In this document: positions 37,402-46,085 of the stretch, one piece after another | Position numbering within the stretch: the first letter of the stretch is position 1 | Layout: every line of letters begins with the position of its first letter | NCBI RefSeq assembly: GCF_002886045.1 | Contig: NZ_CP025791.1 | Coordinates: forward strand, 1-64,000 | DNA from: Flavivirga eckloniae | GTDB lineage: Bacteria; Bacteroidota; Bacteroidia; Flavobacteriales; Flavobacteriaceae | Direction: 5' to 3' | DNA length: 64,000 nt | The notes under the pieces: generated by a model | The model's input: the letters and a program-made list of their open reading frames with translations, nothing else | Database searches by the model: none | What the model was told of the DNA's origin: nothing | Position numbers and translations under genes: made by a program

Positions 37402-37887
37402 ATGAAAAAGCTTATTTTGGTAAGACATGCCAAATCTTCTTGGAAGCATAACGTGATAGATCATGAACGACCTCTTAATGATAGGGGGTTTAAGGATGCT
37501 AACTTAGTTTCTAACCATTTAAAGGAAAATGACTTAGGTGTTGATTTAGTACTGTCTAGCGATGCTATGCGTGCGAAAACAACGGCTAATATTTTTATTT
37601 CCAACCTTGGTATCGATACGGGTATAGCTCATCTAAATCATGAATTATATGATTTTTCGGGGTCGAATCTTATAGCGGTTATTAAGGCCTGCGACAATGC
37701 TGTTAATACACTTATGCTTTTTGGGCATAATCATGCTATTACGGCTTTTGTAAATACTTATGGGGATCGTTATGTAGATAATGTTCCTACCAGTGGCGCT
37801 GTTTTTATAGAGTTTGATATGGATGCCTGGAAGAACTTAGATAAAGGAAAGACCGTAAAAATACTATTTCCTAGAGATTTAAAGTAA
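37402..37887 (+). CDS. sixA: SixA-type phosphohistidine phosphatase
   Basis: The 161-residue histidine phosphatase has the RHG-type motif at its start (KLILVRHAKSSW; phospho-acceptor His9), SSDAMRAKTTANIF with a conserved Arg, and LMLFGHNHAITAF with the second catalytic His. SixA removes phosphate from histidine on phosphorelay proteins. It is followed 247 bases later by ppk1 and ppx. A short form of the phosphoglycerate-mutase family acting on another substrate is possible. Confidence 0.85.
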   Translation: MKKLILVRHAKSSWKHNVIDHERPLNDRGFKDANLVSNHLKENDLGVDLVLSSDAMRAKTTANIFISNLGIDTGIAHLNHELYDFSGSNLIAVIKACDNAVNTLMLFGHNHAITAFVNTYGDRYVDNVPTSGAVFIEFDMDAWKNLDKGKTVKILFPRDLK

Positions 37888-38075
37888 TGCTGTAAACTAC
37901 AAGGGGATATCGTTGTAACCGAAATGGATGCTTTGTGCACTTTTTGTTACGTTTTAATCTGTCTTAATAAGGGAAATTCTTTGTGTTTATTGTTTACGTG
38001 TAAGTGCATGCTTTCGCAAAGCGTTACTAAATTATTATGTGGGGTTTAATCTTCTTTTTCATGCTAGTTTTAGTG

Positions 38076-38105
38076 GTTGTATTACGCTTAAATAGAATAT
38101 ATTTG
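38076..38105 (+). promoter_or_regulatory. -33/-7 promoter of ppk1
   Basis: GTTG at 38076-38079 is followed after 18 bases by TATATTTG (38098-38105), a TANNTTTG box. Transcription should start near 38112, about 23 bases before the ppk1 ATG. Confidence 0.5.
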
Positions 38106-38134
38106 TGTGTCTATTCTAAATTAGAAATTATCCA

Positions 38135-40198
38135 ATGACCAAACCTGAATTACAAAACAATAGTTATATAAACAGAGAGATAAGTTGGCTGCAATTTAAC
38201 GCACGAGTTTTACAAGAGGCATCAGATGAAAATGTGCCATTGATAGAGCGTTTGCGGTTTCTGGGAATTTTTTCCAATAACTTAGATGAATTTTTTAAGG
38301 TAAGATATGCTACGGTAAAGCGTATTGTAGATGCTGGAAAGGGTGGGAAAAATGCCTTGGGTGGTATTAGGGCTAAAGAGCTGTTGGAAATTATTACTCA
38401 AATTGTGATAGAGCAGCAAAGTAAGAGTTTAGAGATATTAAATACGATTCATCAAAGGTTAGAGGAGGAGGATATACATATTATTGATGAAAATCAAATT
38501 GATGATGCACAACATGATTATATTAAAAAGTATTTTATAACAAAGGTTAGCCCTGCTTTGGTTACCATTATTTTAAATGATTCTGTAGAGCTTCCTAATT
38601 TAAAGGATAGTGGTGCTTATTTGGCAGTTAGAATGGTTATGGCTGATGGTGAAAAACAGTTTGCATTAATTGAAATACCTAAATCTGTTAATCGATTTGT
38701 TGTATTACCTAAGGAAGGGGAAAAGAATTATATTATAATGATAGACGATTTGCTTCGTCATTGTTTAAGTGATATTTTCAATATTTTCGATTATAAGAGC
38801 ATTTCTGCTCACATGGTAAAAATTACACGTGATGGTGAGCTGGATTTTGAAAGTGATTTAAGTAAGAGTTTTATTGAAAAGATCTCAGATAGTGTTAAGC
38901 ATAGAAAAATTGGTGATCCTGTTCGTTTTGTATATGATAAAACGATAGATAAGGAAACATTGGAGTATTTAATGAGCAAAATGGGTATTGACGATACGGA
39001 TAGTATCATTCCTGGGGGACGTTATCACAATAGAAGGGATTATATGGGCTTCCCGAGTTTGGGTAGAAATGACCTTTTGTACAGAAAGATTGAGGCTTTA
39101 CCTGTTAAAGGACTTACTTTAGAGGCTAGTATTTTTGAGGCAATTGAGAAAAAGGATTATTTGCTTCAGGCGCCTTACCAAACTTTTTCTTATGTGGTTA
39201 AGTTCTTAAGGGAGGCCGCCTTAGATCCGAATGTAAAAACGATAAAGATTACTATTTATCGTTTGGCTCAAATATCCCATATAGCAAGTTCGCTTATAAA
39301 TGCTGCTATTAATGGTAAATCGGTTACTGTATCTATAGAGTTGCGGGCTAGATTTGATGAGCAGGCTAATATAGATTATGCGCAACAGATGGAGGACGAG
39401 GGTATTAATCTGGTTTTTGGTGTGGCAGGTTTAAAAGTGCATAGTAAAATGTGTGTTATTGAACGTGAGGAAGGAAAGAAACTAAAACGCTATGGGTTTA
39501 TTAGCACGGGTAACTTTAACGAATCTACGGCAAAAATTTATACGGATTTTACTTTGTTTACTTCTAACCAGCGTATTTTAAAGGATGTAAACAAGATTTT
39601 TAATTTCTTTGAGACCAATTACAAGATTTTCACGTACAAACATTTAATAACATCTCCACATTATACCCAAAAAGCAGTTTATAAATTAATTGATGCGGAA
39701 ATAGAAAAGGCTAGAAATGGTAATTTGGGTTATATAAGGTTAAAAATGAACAGTATTTCCAGCTATAAAATGATTGACAAGCTTTATGAAGCTAGTAGGG
39801 CTGGAGTGAAAATTCAAATGATAGTAAGGGGAATTTGCTGTTTAATACCCGGCGTGGAAGGGATGAGTGAAAATATAGAGGTTATTAGTATTGTAGATAA
39901 ATTTTTAGAACACTCGAGAATCTATATATTTGGGGAAGATGATGAAGCCAAGATTTATATTTCTTCGGCAGATTGGATGACAAGAAATATAGATAACAGG
40001 GTAGAGGTTAGTTGCCCTATTTATAACGACGATATTAAACAAGAAATCATAGATACATTTAATATTAGCTGGAACGATAATGTTAAGGCTAGAGTGTTAA
40101 ATGAATCGCAAGACAATAATTACAGAATAAATAATAAGGAAAAAGTAAGGTCTCAATTTGCTACATATGATTATTATTTAAAAAAGTTAGAAAGTTAA
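38135..40198 (+). CDS. ppk1: Polyphosphate kinase 1
   Basis: PPK1 makes inorganic polyphosphate from ATP, reversibly, through a phosphohistidine. The 687 residues match the family. The start (YINREISWLQFNARVLQEA) and FSNNLDEFFKVRYATVKR are conserved N-terminal blocks. The catalytic His lies in GLKVHSKMCVIERE, followed by FISTGNFNESTAKIYTDF, a phospholipase-D-like motif. A second His block, SRIYIFGEDDEAKIYISSADWM, is near the C-terminus. Its stop is 3 bases from the ppx start, so the two genes are an operon for making and breaking polyphosphate. Confidence 0.96.
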   Translation: MTKPELQNNSYINREISWLQFNARVLQEASDENVPLIERLRFLGIFSNNLDEFFKVRYATVKRIVDAGKGGKNALGGIRAKELLEIITQIVIEQQSKSLEILNTIHQRLEEEDIHIIDENQIDDAQHDYIKKYFITKVSPALVTIILNDSVELPNLKDSGAYLAVRMVMADGEKQFALIEIPKSVNRFVVLPKEGEKNYIIMIDDLLRHCLSDIFNIFDYKSISAHMVKITRDGELDFESDLSKSFIEKISDSVKHRKIGDPVRFVYDKTIDKETLEYLMSKMGIDDTDSIIPGGRYHNRRDYMGFPSLGRNDLLYRKIEALPVKGLTLEASIFEAIEKKDYLLQAPYQTFSYVVKFLREAALDPNVKTIKITIYRLAQISHIASSLINAAINGKSVTVSIELRARFDEQANIDYAQQMEDEGINLVFGVAGLKVHSKMCVIEREEGKKLKRYGFISTGNFNESTAKIYTDFTLFTSNQRILKDVNKIFNFFETNYKIFTYKHLITSPHYTQKAVYKLIDAEIEKARNGNLGYIRLKMNSISSYKMIDKLYEASRAGVKIQMIVRGICCLIPGVEGMSENIEVISIVDKFLEHSRIYIFGEDDEAKIYISSADWMTRNIDNRVEVSCPIYNDDIKQEIIDTFNISWNDNVKARVLNESQDNNYRINNKEKVRSQFATYDYYLKKLES

Positions 40199-40201
40199 TT
40201 T

Positions 40202-41107
40202 ATGCTTACAATAAAAAAATATGCAGCTATAGATATTGGGTCTAATGCTGTAAGATTACTTATTTCAAATATTATAGAACAGAAGGGGAGACCTGTACAA
40301 TTCAAAAAAAATTCATTGGTTCGTGTGCCTATTCGTTTAGGGGCCGATGTGTTTGTAGAAGATAAGATTTCTGAAGAGAATAAAGAGCGCATTGTGGATA
40401 CTATGACGGCGTTTAAATTGTTAATGAAGTCTCATAAGGTGGTGAAATATAAGGCGTGTGCTACATCGGCTATGAGGGAATCTAAAAATGGCAAACAGGT
40501 AGTTGATTTAGTTTTAAAAGAGGCCGGAATAAGTATCGATATTATTGAAGGAAAAGAAGAAGCTGCAATAATAGCTGCGACCGATTTGCATAAGTATATA
40601 GATGACAATAAGACGTATTTATATGTCGATGTTGGGGGTGGTAGTACTGAATTTACTGTCATTGATAGAGGCGTACAGGTAGCTTCAAAATCTTTTAAAA
40701 TAGGTACGGTTAGGTTGCTTAACGATATCGTTAAAAAGGAATCTTGGATAGATTTGGAGTCCTGGATATGGAAGCATGCGAGGCATTATCATAAAATTGA
40801 AGTTATAGGCTCTGGAGGAAACATTAATAAAATATTTAAAATATCTGGCAAGGCCCTCGGGAAACCGCTTTCGTATTTTTATTTAACCAGCTATTATAAC
40901 AAACTTCAGAGTTATTCTTATGAGGAACGTATTACTGAGTTGGGTTTAAATCAAGATAGGGCCGATGTTATTATTCCTGCTATGCGGATCTATCTTTCTT
41001 CAATGAAATGGAGCGGCGCGAAGAATATTTATGTGCCAAAAATAGGTTTAGCAGACGGTATTATTAAAAGTATCTATTACGATACTGTTTCTAGCAATAC
41101 ACAGTAA
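40202..41107 (+). CDS. ppx: Ppx/GppA-type exopolyphosphatase
   Basis: The 301-residue protein holds the ASKHA ATPase fold with AAIDIGSNAVRLLISNI (phosphate 1), the central VDVGGGSTEFTV (phosphate 2) and EVIGSGGNINKIF near the end. It lacks the C-terminal HD-like domain of the E. coli enzyme, which is normal for the short Ppx form. It should cut phosphate from polyphosphate, or act on pppGpp. It is translated right after ppk1, with a 3-base gap. Confidence 0.92.
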   Translation: MLTIKKYAAIDIGSNAVRLLISNIIEQKGRPVQFKKNSLVRVPIRLGADVFVEDKISEENKERIVDTMTAFKLLMKSHKVVKYKACATSAMRESKNGKQVVDLVLKEAGISIDIIEGKEEAAIIAATDLHKYIDDNKTYLYVDVGGGSTEFTVIDRGVQVASKSFKIGTVRLLNDIVKKESWIDLESWIWKHARHYHKIEVIGSGGNINKIFKISGKALGKPLSYFYLTSYYNKLQSYSYEERITELGLNQDRADVIIPAMRIYLSSMKWSGAKNIYVPKIGLADGIIKSIYYDTVSSNTQ

Positions 41108-41131
41108 AATTGTGCACTTTACCTTTTATAC

Positions 41132-41163
41132 TTGTCGTTTTTTAATTTTATAATATATATTCG
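41132..41163 (+). promoter_or_regulatory. -33/-7 promoter of the small porin gene
   Basis: TTG at 41132-41134 is followed after 21 bases by TATATTCG (41156-41163), one base off the TANNTTTG box. The ATG at 41209 is 45 bases downstream. Confidence 0.4.
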
Positions 41164-41208
41164 TACCTGTATAATTGCTTAAAATTATATCCCAAACTAA
41201 ATGTTATT

Positions 41209-41736
41209 ATGAAAAAAATATTACTATTAGCAATCTTATTTAGTTTTTCTTTTTACGGCTTTTCGCAAGACGTAAAGTACGGAATAAGAGGCGGTTTAAA
41301 TATTTCAAATTTAGATTTCGATACTAACCTAGGTGTTGAAAATAAACATAGAAACAGTTTTTATATTGGTGCTTTTGCAAATATTGGTTTATCTAAAACC
41401 ATTGCTTTAGTACCAGAGTTGCAGTTTTCTGCCGAAGGTGGAAATGAAGAGACTTTACACTTGGATTATATTCAGGCACCTGTGTTATTAAAATTTAGAT
41501 TAAGTGAAAAGATTTATTTAGGAGCTGGTCCACAAGTGGGGATTAAAGTACACAAAGAAGATGATCGTGCAAGGAACTTCGCTTATTCTGGTGTTATTGG
41601 TTTAGAATATAAAATTAACTATGCCATCTTTGCAGATGTAAGGTATACTAGAGGCTTATCGAACGTGTTTGATGATGATGTACTAGTTGAAGCTAAAAAT
41701 TCGAATATACAAATTGGTGTGGGTTATAAGTTTTAA
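41209..41736 (+). CDS. Small outer-membrane beta-barrel (porin family)
   Basis: A 175-residue protein with a signal peptide (MKKILLLAILFSFSFYGFSQ) and an eight-strand-type barrel starting DVKYGIRGGLNISNL and ending NSNIQIGVGYKF with a terminal Phe. This is the usual 'porin family/outer membrane beta-barrel' of Bacteroidota (PF13568 type). The role is probably structural. Its stop codon overlaps that of miaE on the other strand by 4 bases. Confidence 0.88.
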   Translation: MKKILLLAILFSFSFYGFSQDVKYGIRGGLNISNLDFDTNLGVENKHRNSFYIGAFANIGLSKTIALVPELQFSAEGGNEETLHLDYIQAPVLLKFRLSEKIYLGAGPQVGIKVHKEDDRARNFAYSGVIGLEYKINYAIFADVRYTRGLSNVFDDDVLVEAKNSNIQIGVGYKF

Positions 41737-42314
41737 CCGTGCACAGTTTCCTTTTTTCCTAAGTTAGACATAATCTCTGCTTCATATTCAAGAAGTTGTT
41801 GCCATTTGGTATCGACCTCTTTTTTATCTCCATATTTGCGGGCAAAACCCAAAAACATGGTGTAGTGGTTGGCTTCGCTAACCATTAGGTTTCTGTAAAA
41901 TGTGGCTAGTTCTTTGTCTTTAAGTTCTTCGGAAAGTAATCTAAAGCGTTCGCAGCTTCGTGCTTCAATTAATGCAGCATAAAGCAGACGGTGTACTAAT
42001 TGCGTGGTTCTACTACCACCTTTTGGAAAGAATTTTACAAGTTGTATGACATAGTCGTCTTTCCTGTCGCGTCCAAGAACCCAACCGCGTTCAATTATTT
42101 TATCATGTACCATTTTAAAATGGCTCATTTCTTCTTTTACCAAGGCTGTCATTTCCTGTACCAATTCGGTATACTCAGGAAAGCTTACAATTAATGAAAT
42201 AGCTGTACTGGTTGCTTTTTGTTCGCAAAAAGCATGATCGGTAAGTATTTCTTCAATGTTTTTTTCTACAATATTAACCCAACGTGGATCTGTTGGAAGT
42301 TTTAGTCCTAGCAT
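41733..42314 (-). CDS. miaE: tRNA-(ms2io6A)-hydroxylase
   Basis: MiaE is a di-iron monooxygenase that hydroxylates the modified adenosine at position 37 of tRNA. The 193 residues hold the four-helix iron-binding pattern: a Glu in the first helix, EEMSHFKMVH (ExxH), EARSCERFRLL, and MVSEANHYTMFL (second ExxH). The length fits the family. It is followed by the lipoprotein gene in the same direction, 2 bases away, so the three genes dnaX, lipoprotein and miaE may be one unit. Confidence 0.9.
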   Translation of the reverse strand: MLGLKLPTDPRWVNIVEKNIEEILTDHAFCEQKATSTAISLIVSFPEYTELVQEMTALVKEEMSHFKMVHDKIIERGWVLGRDRKDDYVIQLVKFFPKGGSRTTQLVHRLLYAALIEARSCERFRLLSEELKDKELATFYRNLMVSEANHYTMFLGFARKYGDKKEVDTKWQQLLEYEAEIMSNLGKKETVHG

Positions 42315-42316
42315 TA

Positions 42317-42883
42317 TTACACGGTATTGGAAAGAATAATAACTTCTTCTATTTTAATAATTCCTTGTTTATTTATTTTAAGAACGAAGTCCTTGCATTC
42401 CTCAGTGCTAGGAATACAGAACGATGTATTTAAATATAGTTCATTTTTATTTGATGCTTCATGATCGATCCATACAAATTGCATAATGGCGTTTTGCCAA
42501 AATGTTATGTCGTCATTATAAAAAAGCTTTTTATTGATTAGGCTCTGGTTAATAATAGTGTTGTTTTTAAATACCAACAGTTGGGCTTCAAAGTTTTTAT
42601 GATGAATTTTGATTAGGGAATCGTTTTTTGATTTTTTGGTTTCTAAAACAAAATCGTTTTCTACAGAATAGTAGTTTATTTTTATTTTAAATCCATTGCT
42701 TAAAATGGTGTCTGATTTTATTTCGGTATAAGTTTCCGGAACAAACTTTATGGCTTCTTTAAACGATTTTAAGAGCTTGTTTTCTTTTAAGACCTCTGTA
42801 TTGGTTTTGTACTTTCTATCTCTGCCATCGCAACTAATTAAAGTGATAATAGAAAGAAACATTAAGACCGCTAATTTTTTCAT
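42317..42883 (-). CDS. Lipoprotein, unknown function
   Basis: The 188-residue protein has a lipoprotein signal (MKKLAVLMFLSIITLISCDG), with the Cys at residue 19 as the expected lipid anchor. The remainder is polar, with beta-like stretches such as NGFKIKINYYSVENDFVLETKK. I do not recognise a family. It is separated from dnaX by 6 bases and from miaE by 2, so it is likely co-transcribed with both. Confidence 0.75.
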   Translation of the reverse strand: MKKLAVLMFLSIITLISCDGRDRKYKTNTEVLKENKLLKSFKEAIKFVPETYTEIKSDTILSNGFKIKINYYSVENDFVLETKKSKNDSLIKIHHKNFEAQLLVFKNNTIINQSLINKKLFYNDDITFWQNAIMQFVWIDHEASNKNELYLNTSFCIPSTEECKDFVLKINKQGIIKIEEVIILSNTV

Positions 42884-42889
42884 ATTTAA

Positions 42890-44665
42890 TTATATGTCTA
42901 AATCGAAAGTTTTTCTAAGAAGATCAATATTAGGGTTTTTCTCTTTCAATTTCTCGAATTTCTCTGCCGTAGTGTAGGCATACTTCTTTTCCATGACCTC
43001 ATTTATACTAATTGATAAACTAATATCGAAATTGTTTAGAGACTTTCTAACAAAGGCTAAAAGATCATATTGATTACGCTCTACTTCAACCTTGTTTGTA
43101 GCATTAGGGTACTCTAAATAAACCGTAGTACCTTTTACTTTAGGTGTATCTATATCTAAAATAGAAGCTAAATTATGCTTTCCATTTTTACGTATTTTTT
43201 CGGTATAGGTATTCCAAACTGTGATGAGTTCCTTTTCTGTAAAATCTTCTTTAGGTAGATCTTCTTCATCAATAACAACATCCATTTGTTTTATGAGATG
43301 TTCTTTTTTTGCTTTTATACTGCTTAAAGATAGCCCGGAAGCTCGTTTGGTTTCTTTCTTTAGAAGGATTTTTGGAGGTTCGTTTACCTGAAAAGCTTCT
43401 GAAGTATTAGTTGCATAGTTTTTTACAGGAGCACCTTTGTTTTCTTCCTTTACAGGGGAAGTCCCGTCATTATTTTGCTTTTGTTCTGGTGTTGTTACTG
43501 GAATGGGAGTGATGCCCTTCTTTTTGAAGTAGGACGCTGGAATTATGTAATGTCTGCTATTTTTTTTTTCTCCATCAAAAGTGATAGAGGCAAGCTGCAT
43601 TAGGCATAATTCAACGAGTAAACGTTGATTTTTACTGGTTTTATATTTGAGATCGCAATCGTTTGCTAGGTTTATACCACGAAGTAAAAAGTCTTGAGAG
43701 GCTTTTTTAGATTGCTCCAAATATTTGGTTTTGGTTTGATCGCCTACTTCAAGCAGTTCGATAGTTTCTTGTGTTTTGCTTACCAGAAGGTCTCTAAAGT
43801 GTGATGCCAACCCTGCAATGTAATGGTGACCGTCGAACCCTTTAGACAGCGTACTATTAAACTGTAGCAACAATTCTGGAATTTTATTTTCCAAAATTAA
43901 ATCGGTACTTGTAAAATAGGTTTCGTAGTCAAGTACGTTTAGGTTTTCTGTAACGGCCTGTCTGGTTAAATTTTTACCCGAAAAGCTTACTACACGATCG
44001 AAAATAGACAGTGCATCTCGCATAGCACCGTCTGCTTTTTGAGCTATGATGTGTAAAGCATCATCATCTGCAGTTATACCTTGCTCTTCGGCGATGTATT
44101 TTAAATATTCCTTAGCATCTTTTACCGTAATGCGCTTGAAATCAAAAATCTGGCAGCGCGACAAAATAGTTGGAATAATTTTATGCTTTTCTGTAGTCGC
44201 TAAGATAAATATACAGTGCTTTGGTGGCTCTTCTAATGTTTTAAGAAATGCATTGAAAGCGGCCTGCGATAGCATATGAACCTCGTCAATAATATAAACC
44301 TTGTATTTTCCAACTTGAGGCGGAATACGAACCTGATCTGTTAAACTTCTTATGTCATCAACAGAATTGTTCGAAGCGGCATCGAGCTCAAAAATATTGA
44401 AAGCAAAATCTTCGTCGTTGGATTCGGAATCATCGCTATTAATCATTTTAGCAAGAATACGTGCGCAAGTTGTTTTACCAACACCACGAGGTCCAGTAAA
44501 CAATAAAGCTTGAGCTAAATGATTGTTATCAATAGCATTCAATAGGGTATTTGTAATAGCCTGCTGCCCCACAACATCCTTAAATGTTTGTGGTCTATAT
44601 TTTCTAGCCGATACTACAAAGTGTTCCAATCTTACTAAATTTACTTGTATTGAATTTGTTGCCAT
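42890..44665 (-). CDS. dnaX: DNA polymerase III subunit gamma/tau
   Basis: The 591-residue clamp loader subunit has an AAA+ domain with Walker A (LLFTGPRGVGKTTCARIL), Walker B (KVYIIDEVHMLS), sensor 1 (FILATTEK) and SRCQIFDFKRI. The Cys-rich zinc module usual after Walker A is absent. The region between ILAKMINSDDSE and FAFNIFELDAASNNS has no Cys. The start is ambiguous: the ATG at 44665, or a TTG at 44629 that gives LEHFVVSARKYRP, the usual N-terminus. The C-terminal part (about 370-591) is charged and less conserved, as in tau. No A-run slippage site was noted. Confidence 0.94.
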   Translation of the reverse strand: MATNSIQVNLVRLEHFVVSARKYRPQTFKDVVGQQAITNTLLNAIDNNHLAQALLFTGPRGVGKTTCARILAKMINSDDSESNDEDFAFNIFELDAASNNSVDDIRSLTDQVRIPPQVGKYKVYIIDEVHMLSQAAFNAFLKTLEEPPKHCIFILATTEKHKIIPTILSRCQIFDFKRITVKDAKEYLKYIAEEQGITADDDALHIIAQKADGAMRDALSIFDRVVSFSGKNLTRQAVTENLNVLDYETYFTSTDLILENKIPELLLQFNSTLSKGFDGHHYIAGLASHFRDLLVSKTQETIELLEVGDQTKTKYLEQSKKASQDFLLRGINLANDCDLKYKTSKNQRLLVELCLMQLASITFDGEKKNSRHYIIPASYFKKKGITPIPVTTPEQKQNNDGTSPVKEENKGAPVKNYATNTSEAFQVNEPPKILLKKETKRASGLSLSSIKAKKEHLIKQMDVVIDEEDLPKEDFTEKELITVWNTYTEKIRKNGKHNLASILDIDTPKVKGTTVYLEYPNATNKVEVERNQYDLLAFVRKSLNNFDISLSISINEVMEKKYAYTTAEKFEKLKEKNPNIDLLRKTFDLDI

Positions 44666-44802
44666 TATTTAGCATCTTTTTTGACACTAATTATAATGTT
44701 TAACAAAGTTAAAAATTCAACTTAAAATTTAAGATAATGCACATAAAATTTAAGACGAGTTATTAACAACTTTAAGTAATAAGTACTTAAATAGAGAACA
44801 GT

Positions 44803-44835
44803 TTTGTTTTTTAAGATTTCTTTATTGTAATTTTG
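44803..44835 (+). promoter_or_regulatory. -33/-7 promoter of rnpB
   Basis: TTTG at 44803-44806 is followed after 21 bases by TAATTTTG at 44828-44835. This matches the Bacteroidota consensus exactly. The predicted start, about 5-6 bases further, coincides with the 5' end inferred from the P1 pairing. Confidence 0.8.
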
Positions 44836-44840
44836 CAGTT

Positions 44841-45227
44841 AAGTAGATCGCTTTATCGCTTTTGTGCTGAATTTGTTTTAGTGTCTAAGTTTATATTTAA
44901 AAGGTACTGAAACAAGTTCAGCACTTGAGAGGAAAGTCCGAACACCGTAGTGCAACATAGTGGTTAACAGCCACCAGTCGTGAGGCTAGGAAAAGTGCAA
45001 CAGAAAGTATGTACAGGTCATGCTGTAGTGAAACCGGGTAAACTCTATGTGGTGCAATGCCATGTATACCAGTGTTTGAGGGCTGCACGCTCGATACTGG
45101 AGGGTAGGCAGCTAAAGTGTATTGGTAACAATATACGTAGATAAATGATAAAGTATTCTTGTATTTGTTTTGGGTGATCCTAAAACAAGTTCGAGATAAA
45201 CAGAATTCGGCTTATAGATTTACTTGA
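44841..45227 (+). ncRNA. rnpB: RNase P RNA
   Basis: The catalytic RNA of RNase P, which trims the 5' ends of tRNAs. It shows the conserved blocks GAGGAAAGTCCGAACACC near 44927 (P4 5' side) and ACAGAATTCGGCTTATAG near 45200 (P4 3' side). Between them are ACAGAAAGTATGTACAGG and GTGAAACCGG. P1 is formed by AAGTAGATC at 44841 with GATTTACTT at 45217-45225, which sets the ends. The length, about 387 nt, is normal. The ends are estimated to a few bases. Confidence 0.93.
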
Positions 45228-45235
45228 AAATAAAT

Positions 45236-45263
45236 AAACCCTTCTTAAACTTAAGAAGGGTTT
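45236..45263. terminator. Terminator between rnpB and the following minus-strand gene
   Basis: A 13-bp stem, AAACCCTTCTTAA (45236-45248) with TTAAGAAGGGTTT (45251-45263), lies just after rnpB. A second small hairpin, ACCATTTGGCCAAAAATGGT, follows at about 45264-45283. Either could end the minus-strand transcript as well. Confidence 0.7.
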
Positions 45264-45293
45264 ACCATTTGGCCAAAAATGGTTGGTTAGTAA

Positions 45294-46046
45294 TTATTCT
45301 TTTTTAGCAGAGTAGCTCAGGTCTGGGCGCATTTCTCCACTGTATTCTTCCATTCTGCTTATGTGGTTTAGTACTTTGCTAAAGGTTTCCATACGATCTG
45401 GTCCTAAAACTTCTTGATTTGCTTTAGCTTGTGTAGCACCATCTATTTCATCTTTAGCAGAAACTGATACCAAATAGTAGTTTTCCAAAGAGCCATAACC
45501 GTTTTTATAAACACGGTAATAGTTTGTAGAGCCTTTGCTTTTAAAGAGCTCTTTAACGGCTTTCATGCCTTCCTTTACTTTTTTAGCGTTTTCGGGTGTG
45601 TAATACATGTAAAACCATTTGCGATAATTTTCACCTTTAATGGCTTCACTGGCTCCGTCTGGCATATAGCTTAGATCATCGTCACTTAAAACGATATAGG
45701 TACCATGTGAATCAAGGCATTTATTTAAACGGGTAAACATGTCTAAGAATTTGTCCCCCATAGTTTTAGCCATATCGGCAAAAGGTTTTTTATCCAATTC
45801 TGCAAAATTTTCAATCGGCGTGATATAAAAATATTTAAAATCGTTGGACATAGCTGCAAACCATTCGTCTTGAACATTATGCTCGGTCGTGGCTGTAACA
45901 AATTCTTTTGCAATTTTTTCGTATTCAATAAACTTTGAAGGTTTTACATTGTCTTGGTGAACACTAAACATTTTTTGAGCTTGCGACACATGACACGTTA
46001 AGAATAATACTATTGTTAAGATAATAGCAGTTTTAATTGTTTTCAT
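45294..46046 (-). CDS. Secreted protein, unknown function
   Basis: A 250-residue protein with a signal peptide (MKTIKTAIILTIVLFLTCHVSQAQ), then a mixed alpha/beta body with YYRVYKNGYGSLENYYLVSV and FYMYYTPENAKKVKEGMKA. I do not recognise a family by name. It lies 39 bases after the NTF2-like gene and is probably in its operon. A 15-base sequence just beyond its stop (45281-45295) is identical to one just beyond the stop of that gene. Confidence 0.7.
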   Translation of the reverse strand: MKTIKTAIILTIVLFLTCHVSQAQKMFSVHQDNVKPSKFIEYEKIAKEFVTATTEHNVQDEWFAAMSNDFKYFYITPIENFAELDKKPFADMAKTMGDKFLDMFTRLNKCLDSHGTYIVLSDDDLSYMPDGASEAIKGENYRKWFYMYYTPENAKKVKEGMKAVKELFKSKGSTNYYRVYKNGYGSLENYYLVSVSAKDEIDGATQAKANQEVLGPDRMETFSKVLNHISRMEEYSGEMRPDLSYSAKKE

Positions 46047-46085
46047 AATTAATACGTTTAGTTAATTAAAGGTTGGTTAGTAATT

